Shown here in pieces: positions 16,087 through 25,358 of a stretch of 64,000 bases of DNA. How positions within the stretch are numbered: the first letter of the stretch is position 1; every line of letters starts with the position of its first letter. A model generated the notes under the pieces. That model was not told the origin of the DNA. It did no database searches and saw only the letters and a list, made by a program, of their open reading frames with translations. Source of the DNA: Candidatus Jingweiarchaeum tengchongense (GTDB lineage Archaea > Nanobdellota > Nanobdellia > Jingweiarchaeales > Jingweiarchaeaceae); NCBI GenBank assembly GCA_025920705.1, contig JAPDLJ010000004.1, forward strand, positions 1 through 64,000, given 5' to 3'. The position numbers and the translations under genes are program-made.

Positions 16087-17034
16087 ATGAGCGAAGAATT
16101 AATTCAAAAATTATTAGAAGGAGATAAAAGAGCAATTGCAAAAGCGATAAGTTTAGTTGAGAATGAACCAAACAATGCTAAACAATTGATAAAAGAGATT
16201 TATCCTTACACAGGAAATTCTTATGTGATTGGGATTACTGGAGCTCCCGGCACTGGAAAAAGTACATTGATTGCAAAATTAATTCCAGAATTTTTGAAAG
16301 AAAAGAAAAGGGTTGGTGTTTTGTTAATCGATCCAAGCAGCCCATTCAGTGGTGGCGCAATATTCGGAAATAGAATAAGGATGTCTGACCTGACAAACGA
16401 TGAGAATGTTTACATTAGAAGTATGGCAACAAGAGGGATGTTGGGTGGAGTATCTAGAGCGACAAGCGATGCAATAAAAATTTTTGATGCATCAGGTAAG
16501 GAAATAATAATCATCGAAACGGTTGGTACAGGCCAAGTGGATGTTGATGTATTTAACAAAGTTCATACAAACGTTGTTATAACAGTGCCCGGCTTGGGAG
16601 ATTATGTCCAAACATTGAAAGCAGGTATTCTTGAAATTGCTGATATATTTGTGGTAAACAAAGCTGATAGAGAAAATGCAGATAGGACAGTAAGTGATCT
16701 TGAAGAAATGCTATCAATTGGTCCAAAGAAAGAGTGGAAGGTACCAATTATAAAAACAATAGCAACAGAAGGGAAAGGCATAGACAAACTTTATTATGAG
16801 ATAAAACGACATCAAAATTATTTGATGACTAGCAATCTTATGCAAGAGAAACAAAAAAAGATTTGCTACTCAGATTTGATCGACATAATTGAACAAGGTA
16901 TTAGGAACAAAGTTCAAGATAAGGTAAAGAGCAAAAAATTTGATGAAATCCTAGGAAGAATCATTTCAAAGGAAATTGATCCATATTCCGCTTCAGAAGA
17001 GATATTAAATAATGGAAAAAGGGAAATCAGATAA
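16087..17034 (+). CDS. meaB: MeaB/ArgK-type G3E GTPase
   Basis: 315 residues. The P-loop GAPGTGKST is at 52-60, followed by LIDPSSPFSGGAIFGNRIRMSDL, the G3 region IETVGTGQVDVDV, and NKAD for guanine specificity. The family chaperones adenosylcobalamin-dependent acyl-CoA mutases such as methylmalonyl-CoA mutase, assisting cofactor loading and protection. No mutase gene is in the window, whereas they are often adjacent. The gene is about 35 nt upstream of nreA on the same strand. Confidence 0.93.
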   Translation: MSEELIQKLLEGDKRAIAKAISLVENEPNNAKQLIKEIYPYTGNSYVIGITGAPGTGKSTLIAKLIPEFLKEKKRVGVLLIDPSSPFSGGAIFGNRIRMSDLTNDENVYIRSMATRGMLGGVSRATSDAIKIFDASGKEIIIIETVGTGQVDVDVFNKVHTNVVITVPGLGDYVQTLKAGILEIADIFVVNKADRENADRTVSDLEEMLSIGPKKEWKVPIIKTIATEGKGIDKLYYEIKRHQNYLMTSNLMQEKQKKICYSDLIDIIEQGIRNKVQDKVKSKKFDEILGRIISKEIDPYSASEEILNNGKREIR

Positions 17035-17069
17035 AAGAACTTTTAAACCATTCATTTTTATATTCCAAT

Positions 17070-18389
17070 ATGAAATTTAAAATACACAAATCATGGCTTT
17101 TTCCAATTCAAGATAAACAAACGAGCATTCTAGAATTAATTCCAAGTAATTTTAAAAATGTTAAAAAAGTAAATATGTGTGTGTTATGTAAAGGAGCTAG
17201 GATGCTTTGTGGTAAATTAAGCTGCCCAATTCTTTTAAAATTTTATTATCAGAAGAAGACAGAACCAATGATAAATAAATTAAATTTAGAAGGCTCATCA
17301 CCACCAAGTTTGTTTATTGGTAGGATAGGTTTTCCATATGTGCATATAGGACCACTGATACCCCCAATATATGGGGATACTTCTTTTTTAGATACACCAG
17401 AACTTTGGATTGGGAAAAACATAGAAGAAATCGTGGACTTTAGATTTAAACTTGTAAGGGGAGAGTATAGGGTTAATGTTTATGATGTGAATAAGGAGAA
17501 TAAAATAATAGATGCAATAAAAGAACTAGCATTATCCGAATTCTCAGTAGATTCCGAAGCATTCTTTTCTAAAAAACCAAAAATGAAATTGATTTTAAAC
17601 GATGAAGTGCAGCCATTTGGTCCATCAGCACCACTGAAAAAGTTAAGTATAAGAAGTATGAAGACAGACCATAAGATTGAGAGTGTCTATTATGATACTG
17701 ATCTTAGGGCAAGCGAAGCAATAATGAAACTGTATAAAAATGGTGTTCTTGTTTCGAGGATACAAAGAGCTTTTAGTGCAGGAATTTTCGGAATTAAAAA
17801 ACAACGTAGATTTGTCCCAACAAGGTGGAGCATCACAGCCGTGGACAGCATCATTTCAAAAGAACTTTTAGAAAGTGTGAAAGAGTTCCCAATAATAAAT
17901 GAGTATCGCGTATACGAATCAAATCAATTGGATAATAGATGGTTTGTACTTATGATACCAGATGTATGGAGTTTCGAGCTTATAGAAGCTTGGTATCCAA
18001 ACACCGTATGGAATCCTGAAGGAGAAAAAATTGTAATTTTTTCTGATTGTGAAAATTATTATGGAAGGAAAGGATATCCTGATATTGGAGGATGCTATTT
18101 TGCATCAAGACTTGCAGTTGCTGAGCATCTCATCAAAGAAAAAAAACAGGCGAGCATAGTGATATTTAGGGAAGCGCACCCAGGGTACATTATGCCCGTT
18201 GGTGTTTGGAATGTGAGAGAAAATGTGAGAAATGCATTAAAAGGGAAACCAATGAAATTTACCAATTTAAAAGAGTCACTTAATTACATATCCTCTAAAC
18301 TTGACATAAAGATGGAAATATGGATAAAAAATAGTAAGGTACTCAAAAACATTTTTTCTCAGCGTAGGATTCTTGAGTTTACAAATTGA
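17070..18389 (+). CDS. nreA: NreA-type DNA repair protein
   Basis: 439 residues with both halves of the family (DUF650 and DUF651). An N-terminal zinc-finger-like set of Cys (37, 40, 47, 52 in CVLCKGARMLCG and CP) is followed by SLFIGRIGFPYVHIGPL, DTPELW and PTRWSITAVDS, then HPGYIMPVGVW near the end. The last residues, QRRILEF at 431-437, resemble a PCNA-interaction (PIP) box, as reported for other NreA proteins. The family protects against DNA damage such as mitomycin C in haloarchaea. Its exact activity is unknown. Confidence 0.92.
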   Translation: MKFKIHKSWLFPIQDKQTSILELIPSNFKNVKKVNMCVLCKGARMLCGKLSCPILLKFYYQKKTEPMINKLNLEGSSPPSLFIGRIGFPYVHIGPLIPPIYGDTSFLDTPELWIGKNIEEIVDFRFKLVRGEYRVNVYDVNKENKIIDAIKELALSEFSVDSEAFFSKKPKMKLILNDEVQPFGPSAPLKKLSIRSMKTDHKIESVYYDTDLRASEAIMKLYKNGVLVSRIQRAFSAGIFGIKKQRRFVPTRWSITAVDSIISKELLESVKEFPIINEYRVYESNQLDNRWFVLMIPDVWSFELIEAWYPNTVWNPEGEKIVIFSDCENYYGRKGYPDIGGCYFASRLAVAEHLIKEKKQASIVIFREAHPGYIMPVGVWNVRENVRNALKGKPMKFTNLKESLNYISSKLDIKMEIWIKNSKVLKNIFSQRRILEFTN

Positions 18390-18402
18390 AAAGTATATAT
18401 AC
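18389..18402 (+). promoter_or_regulatory. TATA box for the AbrB-PhoU gene
   Basis: AAGTATATATAC lies about 29 nt before ATG 18425. This spacing fits a leaderless transcript and supports the internal start rather than an ATG at 18386 that overlaps the nreA stop. Confidence 0.6.
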
Positions 18403-18424
18403 AATCCAAATTAATATGATTAAT

Positions 18425-19324
18425 ATGGAAACAAGAAAAGTACAAAAATCTGGCAAGGGAATTTTCATTTACTTACCCATTGATTGGTGCAGAGAATTTA
18501 AGATTACCAGAGGTAGCACGGTAAATTTGATTAAAGGAACGAGAGGAGAATTGATACTCGTTCCCTTCAAGATAAAAGAAGAGAAAAAAATATTTGTAAT
18601 TAAAATGCGTGATGTGTCACCGAAGATACTTGATAAAGCGATTGTATCATCATATATCGTTGGTGCAAATGAATTTAATATACAATCTGAAAAAATAATA
18701 CCAAGCAAACTTGATGTCCAGAAGTATTTGGTTGGGCTCGAACTTTCACAAGCTACAGAAAATTCTGTTACATTTACTTCAACAATGAAACTTGAAGATG
18801 TTGAAGAAAAGATAATTATGTCAATTATAAGAAAGATAATTGCACTTACAGAACATTTAGATACAAAGAATTTTGAAGCCAAAAGAAGATTAGAAGATGA
18901 TGTAGATAGGAGTAGATTATTATTGGATAGGACAATGCACCAAGCATTGACAGATCCAAGTTATAGGAGAGAATTAGAATTGACCACAGTTGGTTGCGTA
19001 CATATAATACAAATAAATAGACTCCTTGAAAGAATATCAGATTATCTTGCACTCTCACATTCCGACGATAAAAAATTAAACGAAGATTTGAGAAACTTAA
19101 TGGGGATGCTTTTCTTGTCTCTTTCAGAGAAAAATCAGAAGAGAATCGAATCTTTGTTTATTGCAACTAGTGTTTGTATGAAAAAACTTGAAAGGGCAAA
19201 GAAAAAATTGGATGAAAGAGATTACATACGGTTGAAAAGAGTCGTAGAGCATGTTGAAGATATCGCCGAAATACTACTTGATGATTTATTTTATAATAAT
19301 ATGGTGCAATTTGAATTAAAATGA
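18425..19324 (+). CDS. AbrB/SpoVT-PhoU domain regulator
   Basis: 299 residues from ATG 18425. Residues 1-50 form a swapped-hairpin AbrB-like DNA-binding domain (RKVQKSGKGIFIYLPIDWCREFKITRGSTVNLI). The rest is PhoU-like three-helix bundle sequence, including E-D-D-V-D-R-S-R and a later ERISDYLAL metal/helix motif. In archaea such AbrB-PhoU fusions are thought to link phosphate transport to regulation. No Pst transporter is nearby, so the target is unknown. It overlaps the radical SAM gene by 4 nt. Confidence 0.86.
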   Translation: METRKVQKSGKGIFIYLPIDWCREFKITRGSTVNLIKGTRGELILVPFKIKEEKKIFVIKMRDVSPKILDKAIVSSYIVGANEFNIQSEKIIPSKLDVQKYLVGLELSQATENSVTFTSTMKLEDVEEKIIMSIIRKIIALTEHLDTKNFEAKRRLEDDVDRSRLLLDRTMHQALTDPSYRRELELTTVGCVHIIQINRLLERISDYLALSHSDDKKLNEDLRNLMGMLFLSLSEKNQKRIESLFIATSVCMKKLERAKKKLDERDYIRLKRVVEHVEDIAEILLDDLFYNNMVQFELK

Positions 19325-20124
19325 AAATAAGTGAAGTGTACTGCAAAACAGCATTATCAAAATCAGGACTTATTAATGTTGACTACGCACTGAATCCGTA
19401 TCGAGGTTGTACCCATGATTGCGTTTACTGCTATGCACCTGCAATTCTCAGAGAAAAAAGGCAATGGGGTAAATTTGTGGATGTAAAAATAAATATGCCA
19501 ACAGTACTAGCCAATGAAATTAAGAAAAAGAGGAGGGGTTTAGTTTATATTAGTTCAGTAACAGATGCCTATCAACCAGCTGAGAAAAGGTATGAAATAA
19601 CAAGAAAGTGCTTAGAAGTTTTGTTAAAAGTAAATTTTCCAATTTCGATACAAACAAAATCAGTACTTGTACTTAGAGATTTGGACGTAATAAAAAAATT
19701 TTCAAATAAAGATATTGGATTTACAATTACAACGATTGATGATGATGATAGAAAAAAATATGAACCAAATAGTGCTCCAGTCGAAGAAAAATTCAATGCA
19801 ATAAAAGAAATTAAGGAATTTGGCGTAAATACATGGGTATTCATTGGACCATTTCTACCTTACATTACAGACAAAAACGATAACATTGAAAGGTTAATTA
19901 ATAAACTTGCAGAGTTGCATGTTGATTATGTGATGATTGATAAATTGAACCTTAGACAAGGTGTATGGGATAGGATCAAATTCTTTCTTTCAAATCATTA
20001 TCCAGAGTTAATAGGAAAATATGAAGAAATTTTTTTTAAAAAAAGTGATTATTACAAAAATGTTAAATTGAAAATAGTGGACTTATGTAAGCGTAATAAC
20101 TTAAATTTTGAGTTCTGCTACTAA
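19321..20124 (+). CDS. Radical SAM protein, SPL-like
   Basis: 267 residues. The 4Fe-4S/SAM motif is CTHDCVYC (C30, C34, C37) inside NPYRGCTHDCVYCYAP, a form typical of the spore-photoproduct-lyase-like (SplB-related) archaeal/bacterial family. YISSVTDAYQPAEKRYEITRKCLEVL follows, then TITTIDDDDRKKYEPNSAP. The reaction is unknown for most members. It starts on the last bases of the AbrB-PhoU gene, so both are co-transcribed. Confidence 0.88.
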   Translation: MKISEVYCKTALSKSGLINVDYALNPYRGCTHDCVYCYAPAILREKRQWGKFVDVKINMPTVLANEIKKKRRGLVYISSVTDAYQPAEKRYEITRKCLEVLLKVNFPISIQTKSVLVLRDLDVIKKFSNKDIGFTITTIDDDDRKKYEPNSAPVEEKFNAIKEIKEFGVNTWVFIGPFLPYITDKNDNIERLINKLAELHVDYVMIDKLNLRQGVWDRIKFFLSNHYPELIGKYEEIFFKKSDYYKNVKLKIVDLCKRNNLNFEFCY

Positions 20125-20128
20125 ATGA

Positions 20129-21448
20129 TTATTTACCTCTTGCTAATCTTATGTGCGAAGATGCCAGTTCATCGCCACATGCAAGTGTGCCCAATAAATT
20201 TATTTCTTGTGCAGTAACCGCTGCGCCTATTATCTCAGCAAATTTCTTTGCATTTTCACCCGGTTTTTTACCAGCACCATAGCAACCCAGCATATCTAGG
20301 CACTCCTTAGCAGTTGCGTAACTTGTCCCACCACCAACTGTACCAATTTCCACACAAGGCAAAAATACACCAAACCTCAATGAACCATTTTTTAGAACTT
20401 CAGCTTTATCAAATGCACTTGAGCTCTCAACAATTTGTGCTAGATCTTGCCCAGTTGCAGCAAATATCGCTGCAATTGTATTTGCTACATTTGCATTGAA
20501 ACCAGTTAATGTACCAGCCAAAGCAGAGCCCTGATAATTTTTTGAATAATTAATTCTTTCAATATCTCTTGGCTCAATTTCTTTTATTATCTCGCCATTT
20601 TCATTCATCAATTGATAATTCTTTTTTAATACCTCAAGAGGTATTATTACTTCTGTTTGGACACTCTTTCCCCTTCCAAAAATCACATTTATGTGTGTAC
20701 TTTTCTTATCAGCACACATATTTCCAGAAAGCGCCTTTAATTTCATTTCAGGATACTTTTCAAGGAGCACTTTTACTGCGTTTGCGGCATATTTAGTTGC
20801 TGAGTTCATACCCATACTATCTCCTGTTTGGAAAACGTATCTTAATTGTATCTCATTTAATATCTGAAATGTTTGTATGTCAACTAATTTACTTACCTTT
20901 CCTTCTCTCTCAGCTGCCTTCTTCATTTCATCGTAAAGTTCCCCCTTCTTATTTACTTCCTCACATAATTTAAATGCATCATCAATACTTGGCGTTTCAA
21001 TAATTACAGATCTTGTCATCGAATCTTTAGTCACAATACTCCTTACACCACCAGATTCATTTATCACATTACAACCCCGATTGAACCCAGCAATAAGTGC
21101 AGCTTCACAATTAGCCAATGGAATATAAAATTCACCAATTGCATGATTACCTTTTATCTTTAATGGACCACCAAAGCCAAGCGGAACAACTGCACCACCA
21201 ATGATCTGTTCAATCGCTGTGGTTTTTTTATCTATTGAGCAAAAGTCATCATAATGCTTTCTTATATGATTAAATTTCTTTCCAAGTTTTTGCTCCAGAA
21301 AGTCTATCCTTAGCACACTTGCATCTTTACAAGCATTTCCCCAGTCTTCTTTTTTACATTTATGAACATCTCTAAAAATGATATCTTCCAGTTCATATGC
21401 TTTAATCTCACCCTTTAAAAATTTGTCTTTGATATTCTCGATTGACAT
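20129..21448 (-). CDS. hmgA: HMG-CoA reductase
   Basis: 439 residues, matching class I archaeal enzymes, which reduce HMG-CoA to mevalonate with two NADPH. Catalytic features seen: the Glu in NCEAALIAGFNRG, the Lys in NMCADKKSTHINVIFGRG, the Asp in GDSMGMNSATK, and the C-terminal His in LASSHIRLARGK. GTVGGGTSYATAKECL is also present. It is the next mevalonate step after the synthase at 12390-13922 but is a separate, oppositely oriented unit. Cytosolic. Confidence 0.96.
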   Translation of the reverse strand: MSIENIKDKFLKGEIKAYELEDIIFRDVHKCKKEDWGNACKDASVLRIDFLEQKLGKKFNHIRKHYDDFCSIDKKTTAIEQIIGGAVVPLGFGGPLKIKGNHAIGEFYIPLANCEAALIAGFNRGCNVINESGGVRSIVTKDSMTRSVIIETPSIDDAFKLCEEVNKKGELYDEMKKAAEREGKVSKLVDIQTFQILNEIQLRYVFQTGDSMGMNSATKYAANAVKVLLEKYPEMKLKALSGNMCADKKSTHINVIFGRGKSVQTEVIIPLEVLKKNYQLMNENGEIIKEIEPRDIERINYSKNYQGSALAGTLTGFNANVANTIAAIFAATGQDLAQIVESSSAFDKAEVLKNGSLRFGVFLPCVEIGTVGGGTSYATAKECLDMLGCYGAGKKPGENAKKFAEIIGAAVTAQEINLLGTLACGDELASSHIRLARGK

Positions 21449-21571
21449 TTTATCACCAATAAAGAATACTTTTCTTTATAAGTTAGTCATCTATAAGTGT
21501 TTTTAGCAGAAAGGTTTAAAAAGGCTGGTAAACTCAATAGTTTTTTATTTTCAAAATCTAATTTTAGATAT

Positions 21572-22555
21572 ATGGCTGATGTCATTTTTGTTGATAAACT
21601 AGAGAAATTAGAGAGGGCAATAAGGAGCTTTGATTTAAGTGCTTTTAAAATTGATAAATTACCAATAAAACTCCACATGGGTGAAGCCGGAAATAAATAT
21701 TATGTAAATCCAAAAATTGTGAAAATTATTGTTGATGAATTTAAGCGTATAGGTGCAAGTCCTTTTTTATTTGATACAATTTCAAAATATGAAGGACCAA
21801 GAGCGACAAAGTCAGGTTACAAAGTGGTTGCATTTAAACATGGATTCACAAAGCAAAATGTTGGATGTGATGTAATAATAGGTGATGAAGGCAAAGAGGT
21901 AGAAATTAAAGGTTACAAATTTGAGATAGCAAATGAGATATACAATGCACCTTGTTTCGTTGTAGTTTCTCATGCCAAAGGCCATAGTGATGCTGGATTT
22001 GGAGGAGCAATAAAGAACCTTGGTATGGGGTGTGTTTCAAGAAAAACGAAAGGATTTATTCACTGTGCTGGGCAACCAAGAATAATGAAGGAGAGGTGTA
22101 CACTTTGTGGAACATGTGAGGCAGCCTGTATATTTGATGCAATTAAGGTGAATGAGGAATGGAAGATAGATTATTCTAAATGCTTTGGTTGTGGTAGGTG
22201 TATTGCAGCATGTCCAAATAAAGCATTAAAGCCAATAACTGAGAATTTGAGAAAAATGCTGGCATATGCAGCAAAAGCTTGCGTCAAAGGAAAAAAAGTA
22301 CTTTACATAAATGTACTATTAAACATCACAAAATTTTGTGATTGTATGCCAAATCCATTGCCTATTATCTGTAGAGATATAGGTATCTTAGTTTCAGGTG
22401 ATCCAGTCTCAATAGACAATGCTTCAATTGATCTGATCGAGAAATATAGTGGGAGAAAGTTAAAAGAAATAGAAGGTGTGGATCCAAGAGAACAGGTAAT
22501 CGGTGGAGAAGAAGTGAAACTTGGAAGAGCAAGCTACGAATTGATAAAAATTTGA
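21572..22555 (+). CDS. DUF362 protein with two 4Fe-4S clusters
   Basis: 327 residues from ATG 21572; homologues usually start with a similar MADV-type strand, and the in-frame GTG at 21497 gives an unusual extension. The N-terminal DUF362 part has KLHMGEAGNKYYVNP and VVVSHAKGHSDAGFGGAIKNLGMG. A ferredoxin insert holds CTLCGTCEAAC and CFGCGRCIAACP, the two cluster motifs. The family is unassigned but probably redox. It is divergent from HMG-CoA reductase. Confidence 0.87.
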   Translation: MADVIFVDKLEKLERAIRSFDLSAFKIDKLPIKLHMGEAGNKYYVNPKIVKIIVDEFKRIGASPFLFDTISKYEGPRATKSGYKVVAFKHGFTKQNVGCDVIIGDEGKEVEIKGYKFEIANEIYNAPCFVVVSHAKGHSDAGFGGAIKNLGMGCVSRKTKGFIHCAGQPRIMKERCTLCGTCEAACIFDAIKVNEEWKIDYSKCFGCGRCIAACPNKALKPITENLRKMLAYAAKACVKGKKVLYINVLLNITKFCDCMPNPLPIICRDIGILVSGDPVSIDNASIDLIEKYSGRKLKEIEGVDPREQVIGGEEVKLGRASYELIKI

Positions 22556-22693
22556 GCGAAAGATTTTTAAAATAATACGTACTTTCAAGTTAAATTATGT
22601 ATTACTTAAATAAGAAACACAAGTGAACTATTTTTCCATAGTCTCAATTTTCTTAAATTCTGGTGGTTTAAATGGGTGGTCACTTAAAGCAAC

Positions 22694-22705
22694 CTATATA
22701 AAAAG
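22694..22705 (+). promoter_or_regulatory. TATA box for the GNAT gene
   Basis: CTATATAAAAAG lies about 22 nt before ATG 22721 and only about 13 nt before ATG 22712, favouring the second ATG as a leaderless start. Confidence 0.5.
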
Positions 22706-22720
22706 ATTGGAATGCACAAT

Positions 22721-23530
22721 ATGCTAGCATATAGGCTGCAAGAGAGTTACATACCTTACGAAACAAAAATAAAAACACTTGAGGAAACAATTAATACATT
22801 TAAAAGCGAAGATGAATTTTTTGAAAGAGCATTCTTACTTGAAACACAGTTCCCTCCAGGAATAGCATTTACTAACTTCGATGGTGATCAGCCAGAATTG
22901 TTGAATGATTTCAAGAGAAACAGGGATCTTACTTTCTTTGCAGTTTTGGAATATACAAAAAATAATGCCTCATTAGAGATATACAAAGAAGTGTACGATG
23001 AGAACACAAACGAAATCAATGTACTTGCTGGTTACGGAATGGCAATTAATACATCCAATATTTCTGTATTCAAAGAACAGGATGTAAAAGGTTATATAAG
23101 CTCAGTAATTGTGCATCCAATCTATCGACAGAAAAATATAGCTAGCGAATTACTACAACCAATTCTAAAAAAATTTGATTCGATGAGAACATCCACATTT
23201 TTAACAACTTGGTGCAATAGTGATAACAGGATTAACTATTGTTATTATCCTCCAATAAAATTTTGGATGAGAAATGGTTATGAACCAGTGGATATCAAAT
23301 TCGCTAGTGCAATACTGGATGGAATTAGAGAGATGCATGCAAGGGAAGGAATAAAAGGTAGGAATTATATTTTGATTGAGAAAGAAATTTCTTCACTTGA
23401 AAAATTATTGAATAATCACTTAGATCTACCAAAGAACATGCGGATTGCGATTTTGAAAGAATATTATGAACCAATAGGTTACAATGAGAATAGATGGGAC
23501 GGAATAATAATGTTAAGAAAGCCAAAATAA
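22721..23530 (+). CDS. GNAT family acetyltransferase
   Basis: 269 residues (the ATG at 22712 adds three). The acetyl-CoA binding motif is GYISSVIVHPIYRQKNIASELLQPILKKF at about 125-155. A flanking region of about 75 residues precedes the GNAT core, and about 90 follow, with a WCNSDNRINYCYYPPIKFWMRNGYEPV segment typical of acetyltransferase C-terminal strands. Substrate (protein or small amine) unknown. It stands alone. Confidence 0.8.
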   Translation: MLAYRLQESYIPYETKIKTLEETINTFKSEDEFFERAFLLETQFPPGIAFTNFDGDQPELLNDFKRNRDLTFFAVLEYTKNNASLEIYKEVYDENTNEINVLAGYGMAINTSNISVFKEQDVKGYISSVIVHPIYRQKNIASELLQPILKKFDSMRTSTFLTTWCNSDNRINYCYYPPIKFWMRNGYEPVDIKFASAILDGIREMHAREGIKGRNYILIEKEISSLEKLLNNHLDLPKNMRIAILKEYYEPIGYNENRWDGIIMLRKPK

Positions 23531-23544
23531 TTTAAATTTTTATT

Positions 23545-23697
23545 TTAAGAATTTCTTTTTTCTTTACTTAGATAAAATTCGCCACTAGCAACTAATTTTA
23601 GTTTGTCTTTATTGTATACATTTATGTAACTGATTAAACTGAAGTCAAATCTCTTGGAAAAAAGAGAGATTGCCAGGCGTAATAGCTTTTTTAACAC
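23545..23697 (-). pseudogene. Possible thioesterase-like gene relic
   Basis: A 50-codon frame starting with GTG encodes a plausible protein fragment whose end, VYNKDKLKLVASGEFYLSKE, is like the last strands of hot-dog thioesterases. Only about a third of the usual domain is present and the ribosome binding site is weak. It could be a remnant or chance. Nothing else is seen in 23531-23756. Confidence 0.25.
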
Positions 23698-23756
23698 AGC
23701 TTCTTACGAATAGAAGTATTAATATCAAAGAATTTATATCGTGTTACACGGTTGAC

Positions 23757-24890
23757 TCAATTCTTACAAAAAGAAAATATAATCTCTTTGTATATCTCCT
23801 TTGCTTTCTGTATATCTGAAATTTTTATAAATTCATCCACAGTGTGTGCATTTTTTGCATTTCCTGGGCCAATTACAATACTGTCAATCTTAGCAGTTCT
23901 ACTGAAAATTTCGGCTTCGGTGTAGTAACTTACTCCAATTGGATTCGCATCCATTTTTAACTTTTTTAACACAGCAGAAACATTTTTTACAATATCTGAT
24001 TTTTCGGGAGTGAAAAATGCAGGATGACTTGTTACAACATCTATTTCAGCTTTAAAATTTTTATTTTTATCTCTTAATTTTTTAATAATTTTTTCAAATT
24101 CATATTTTACACCCATCAAGTTTTCTCCAGGAATTATTCTCCTATCAATTTCAATTTCACAATAATTCGGAACTACGTTTGACTTGGACCCACCTTTTAT
24201 TATACCGACATTAAACGTTGGTTTTCCAAGAATGTAATGTGATTTATTTACTTTTTCATAAAATTTTCTAATTTCACGAATGAAATCAACTGCATTGTAT
24301 ATCGCATTAACTCCATTCTCGGGTTTACTTGCATGTGCTGATTTTCCAAAAAATTTAATTAAGAACTGAATAACCCCTTTATGGCAGGAAACTATCTTTA
24401 AATTTGTTGGTTCAGTTATAATTGCATATTTAACATTTTTTAGGAATTTTCTTTTATTTTTTGCTAGACATATGGCACCTTCTGAAAGTGTTTCTTCATC
24501 ACATGTAAATACAAACACAAAACCTTTATCCAACTTTTCTTTTATCGCTTCCATACCAGCAATTATTGCTGCTGCCATTGCCCCCTTTACGTCGCAAGCA
24601 CCTCTGCCATAGAGTTTTTTACCTTTGATCTCTCCAAGTGGATTAAACTTCCAATTTTTCTTCTCACCGATAGGTACTGTATCCATATGTGCATTTAGCA
24701 TAAGCACTGCATCCTTTGGTTTAGAAGAATATGCTATTACATTTTCTCTACCATTCACATTTTGAGTGTAAACAGAAAAACCTTCTTTCTCTAGAAAATT
24801 AGTAAGAAATTTAACCATTTCTTTTTCATTACCTGGTGGGTTTTCAGTATTTATACTTATTAGTATTTTTGCAAGCGTCGTTGCATCCAT
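23757..24890 (-). CDS. M20 family metallopeptidase (ArgE/DapE-like)
   Basis: 377 residues. Zinc ligands and the catalytic site are seen: NAHMDTVPIGEK, GRGACDVKGAMAAAI, CDEETLSEGA, and a later ITEPTNLK; the C-terminal GPGNAKNAHTVDEFIKI carries the last His. The dimerisation insert has the GKSAHASKPENGVNAI motif. The family removes acyl groups from amino acids or cleaves dipeptides (acetylornithine deacetylase, succinyl-diaminopimelate desuccinylase). Substrate unproven. Stands alone on the minus strand. Confidence 0.9.
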   Translation of the reverse strand: MDATTLAKILISINTENPPGNEKEMVKFLTNFLEKEGFSVYTQNVNGRENVIAYSSKPKDAVLMLNAHMDTVPIGEKKNWKFNPLGEIKGKKLYGRGACDVKGAMAAAIIAGMEAIKEKLDKGFVFVFTCDEETLSEGAICLAKNKRKFLKNVKYAIITEPTNLKIVSCHKGVIQFLIKFFGKSAHASKPENGVNAIYNAVDFIREIRKFYEKVNKSHYILGKPTFNVGIIKGGSKSNVVPNYCEIEIDRRIIPGENLMGVKYEFEKIIKKLRDKNKNFKAEIDVVTSHPAFFTPEKSDIVKNVSAVLKKLKMDANPIGVSYYTEAEIFSRTAKIDSIVIGPGNAKNAHTVDEFIKISDIQKAKEIYKEIIFSFCKN

Positions 24891-24925
24891 TTTTGAATAT
24901 AGAATCTGATAATTTAAGAAATTTA

Positions 24926-24967
24926 TTCATAATCATGAAGTTTATTATTGATTTCTTCATTAATGAA
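24926..24967. promoter_or_regulatory. Repeated TTCAT...ATGAA elements
   Basis: TTCAT-AATC-ATGAA at 24926-24939 and TTCAT-TA-ATGAA at 24956-24967, with GAATCATGAA just after, occupy the promoter between the M20 and ATP-cone genes. A small dimeric regulator could bind there; nothing identifies it. Confidence 0.35.
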
Positions 24968-25063
24968 TCATGAATTTAAAAATATGTACGTAGTGAGGGT
25001 ACTGATCAACGAATCAAAAGTATTTAATACTTGATTTTTATTTTTTAGATTATTGTGATAAAG

Positions 25064-25321
25064 ATGAAAAAAATAATTGTCATAAAGCGAGATGGTAGTA
25101 GCGAAGTTTTCAAAAAAGAAAAAATTGTAAAAGCTTGCATCGCTGCAGGTGCAGATAAAAAAACAGCTAAGCAAATTGCAGATAAAGCAAGTAAAAAAGT
25201 ATATAATAAAATAACTTCGCTCGCAGTAAGAGATCTGGTTTTGAGTCTTCTAAGACAAAAAAATCAAAAATGGGCTGAGAACTGGTTAAAATATGAGAAA
25301 GAGAAAGGAAAATCACCATAG
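25064..25321 (+). CDS. Standalone ATP-cone domain protein
   Basis: 85 residues from ATG 25064. The whole protein is one ATP-cone: KKIIVIKRDGSSEVFKKEKIVKACIAAGADKKTAKQIADK. In other proteins this domain senses ATP/dATP at the N-terminus of ribonucleotide reductase and of the repressor NrdR. Here it is not attached to a reductase and has only a short basic tail (QKNQKWAENWLKYEK). A regulatory subunit is inferred. Confidence 0.85.
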   Translation: MKKIIVIKRDGSSEVFKKEKIVKACIAAGADKKTAKQIADKASKKVYNKITSLAVRDLVLSLLRQKNQKWAENWLKYEKEKGKSP

Positions 25322-25358
25322 CGTCAAATTGATAACTTATGATTACTTCTAAATAATT

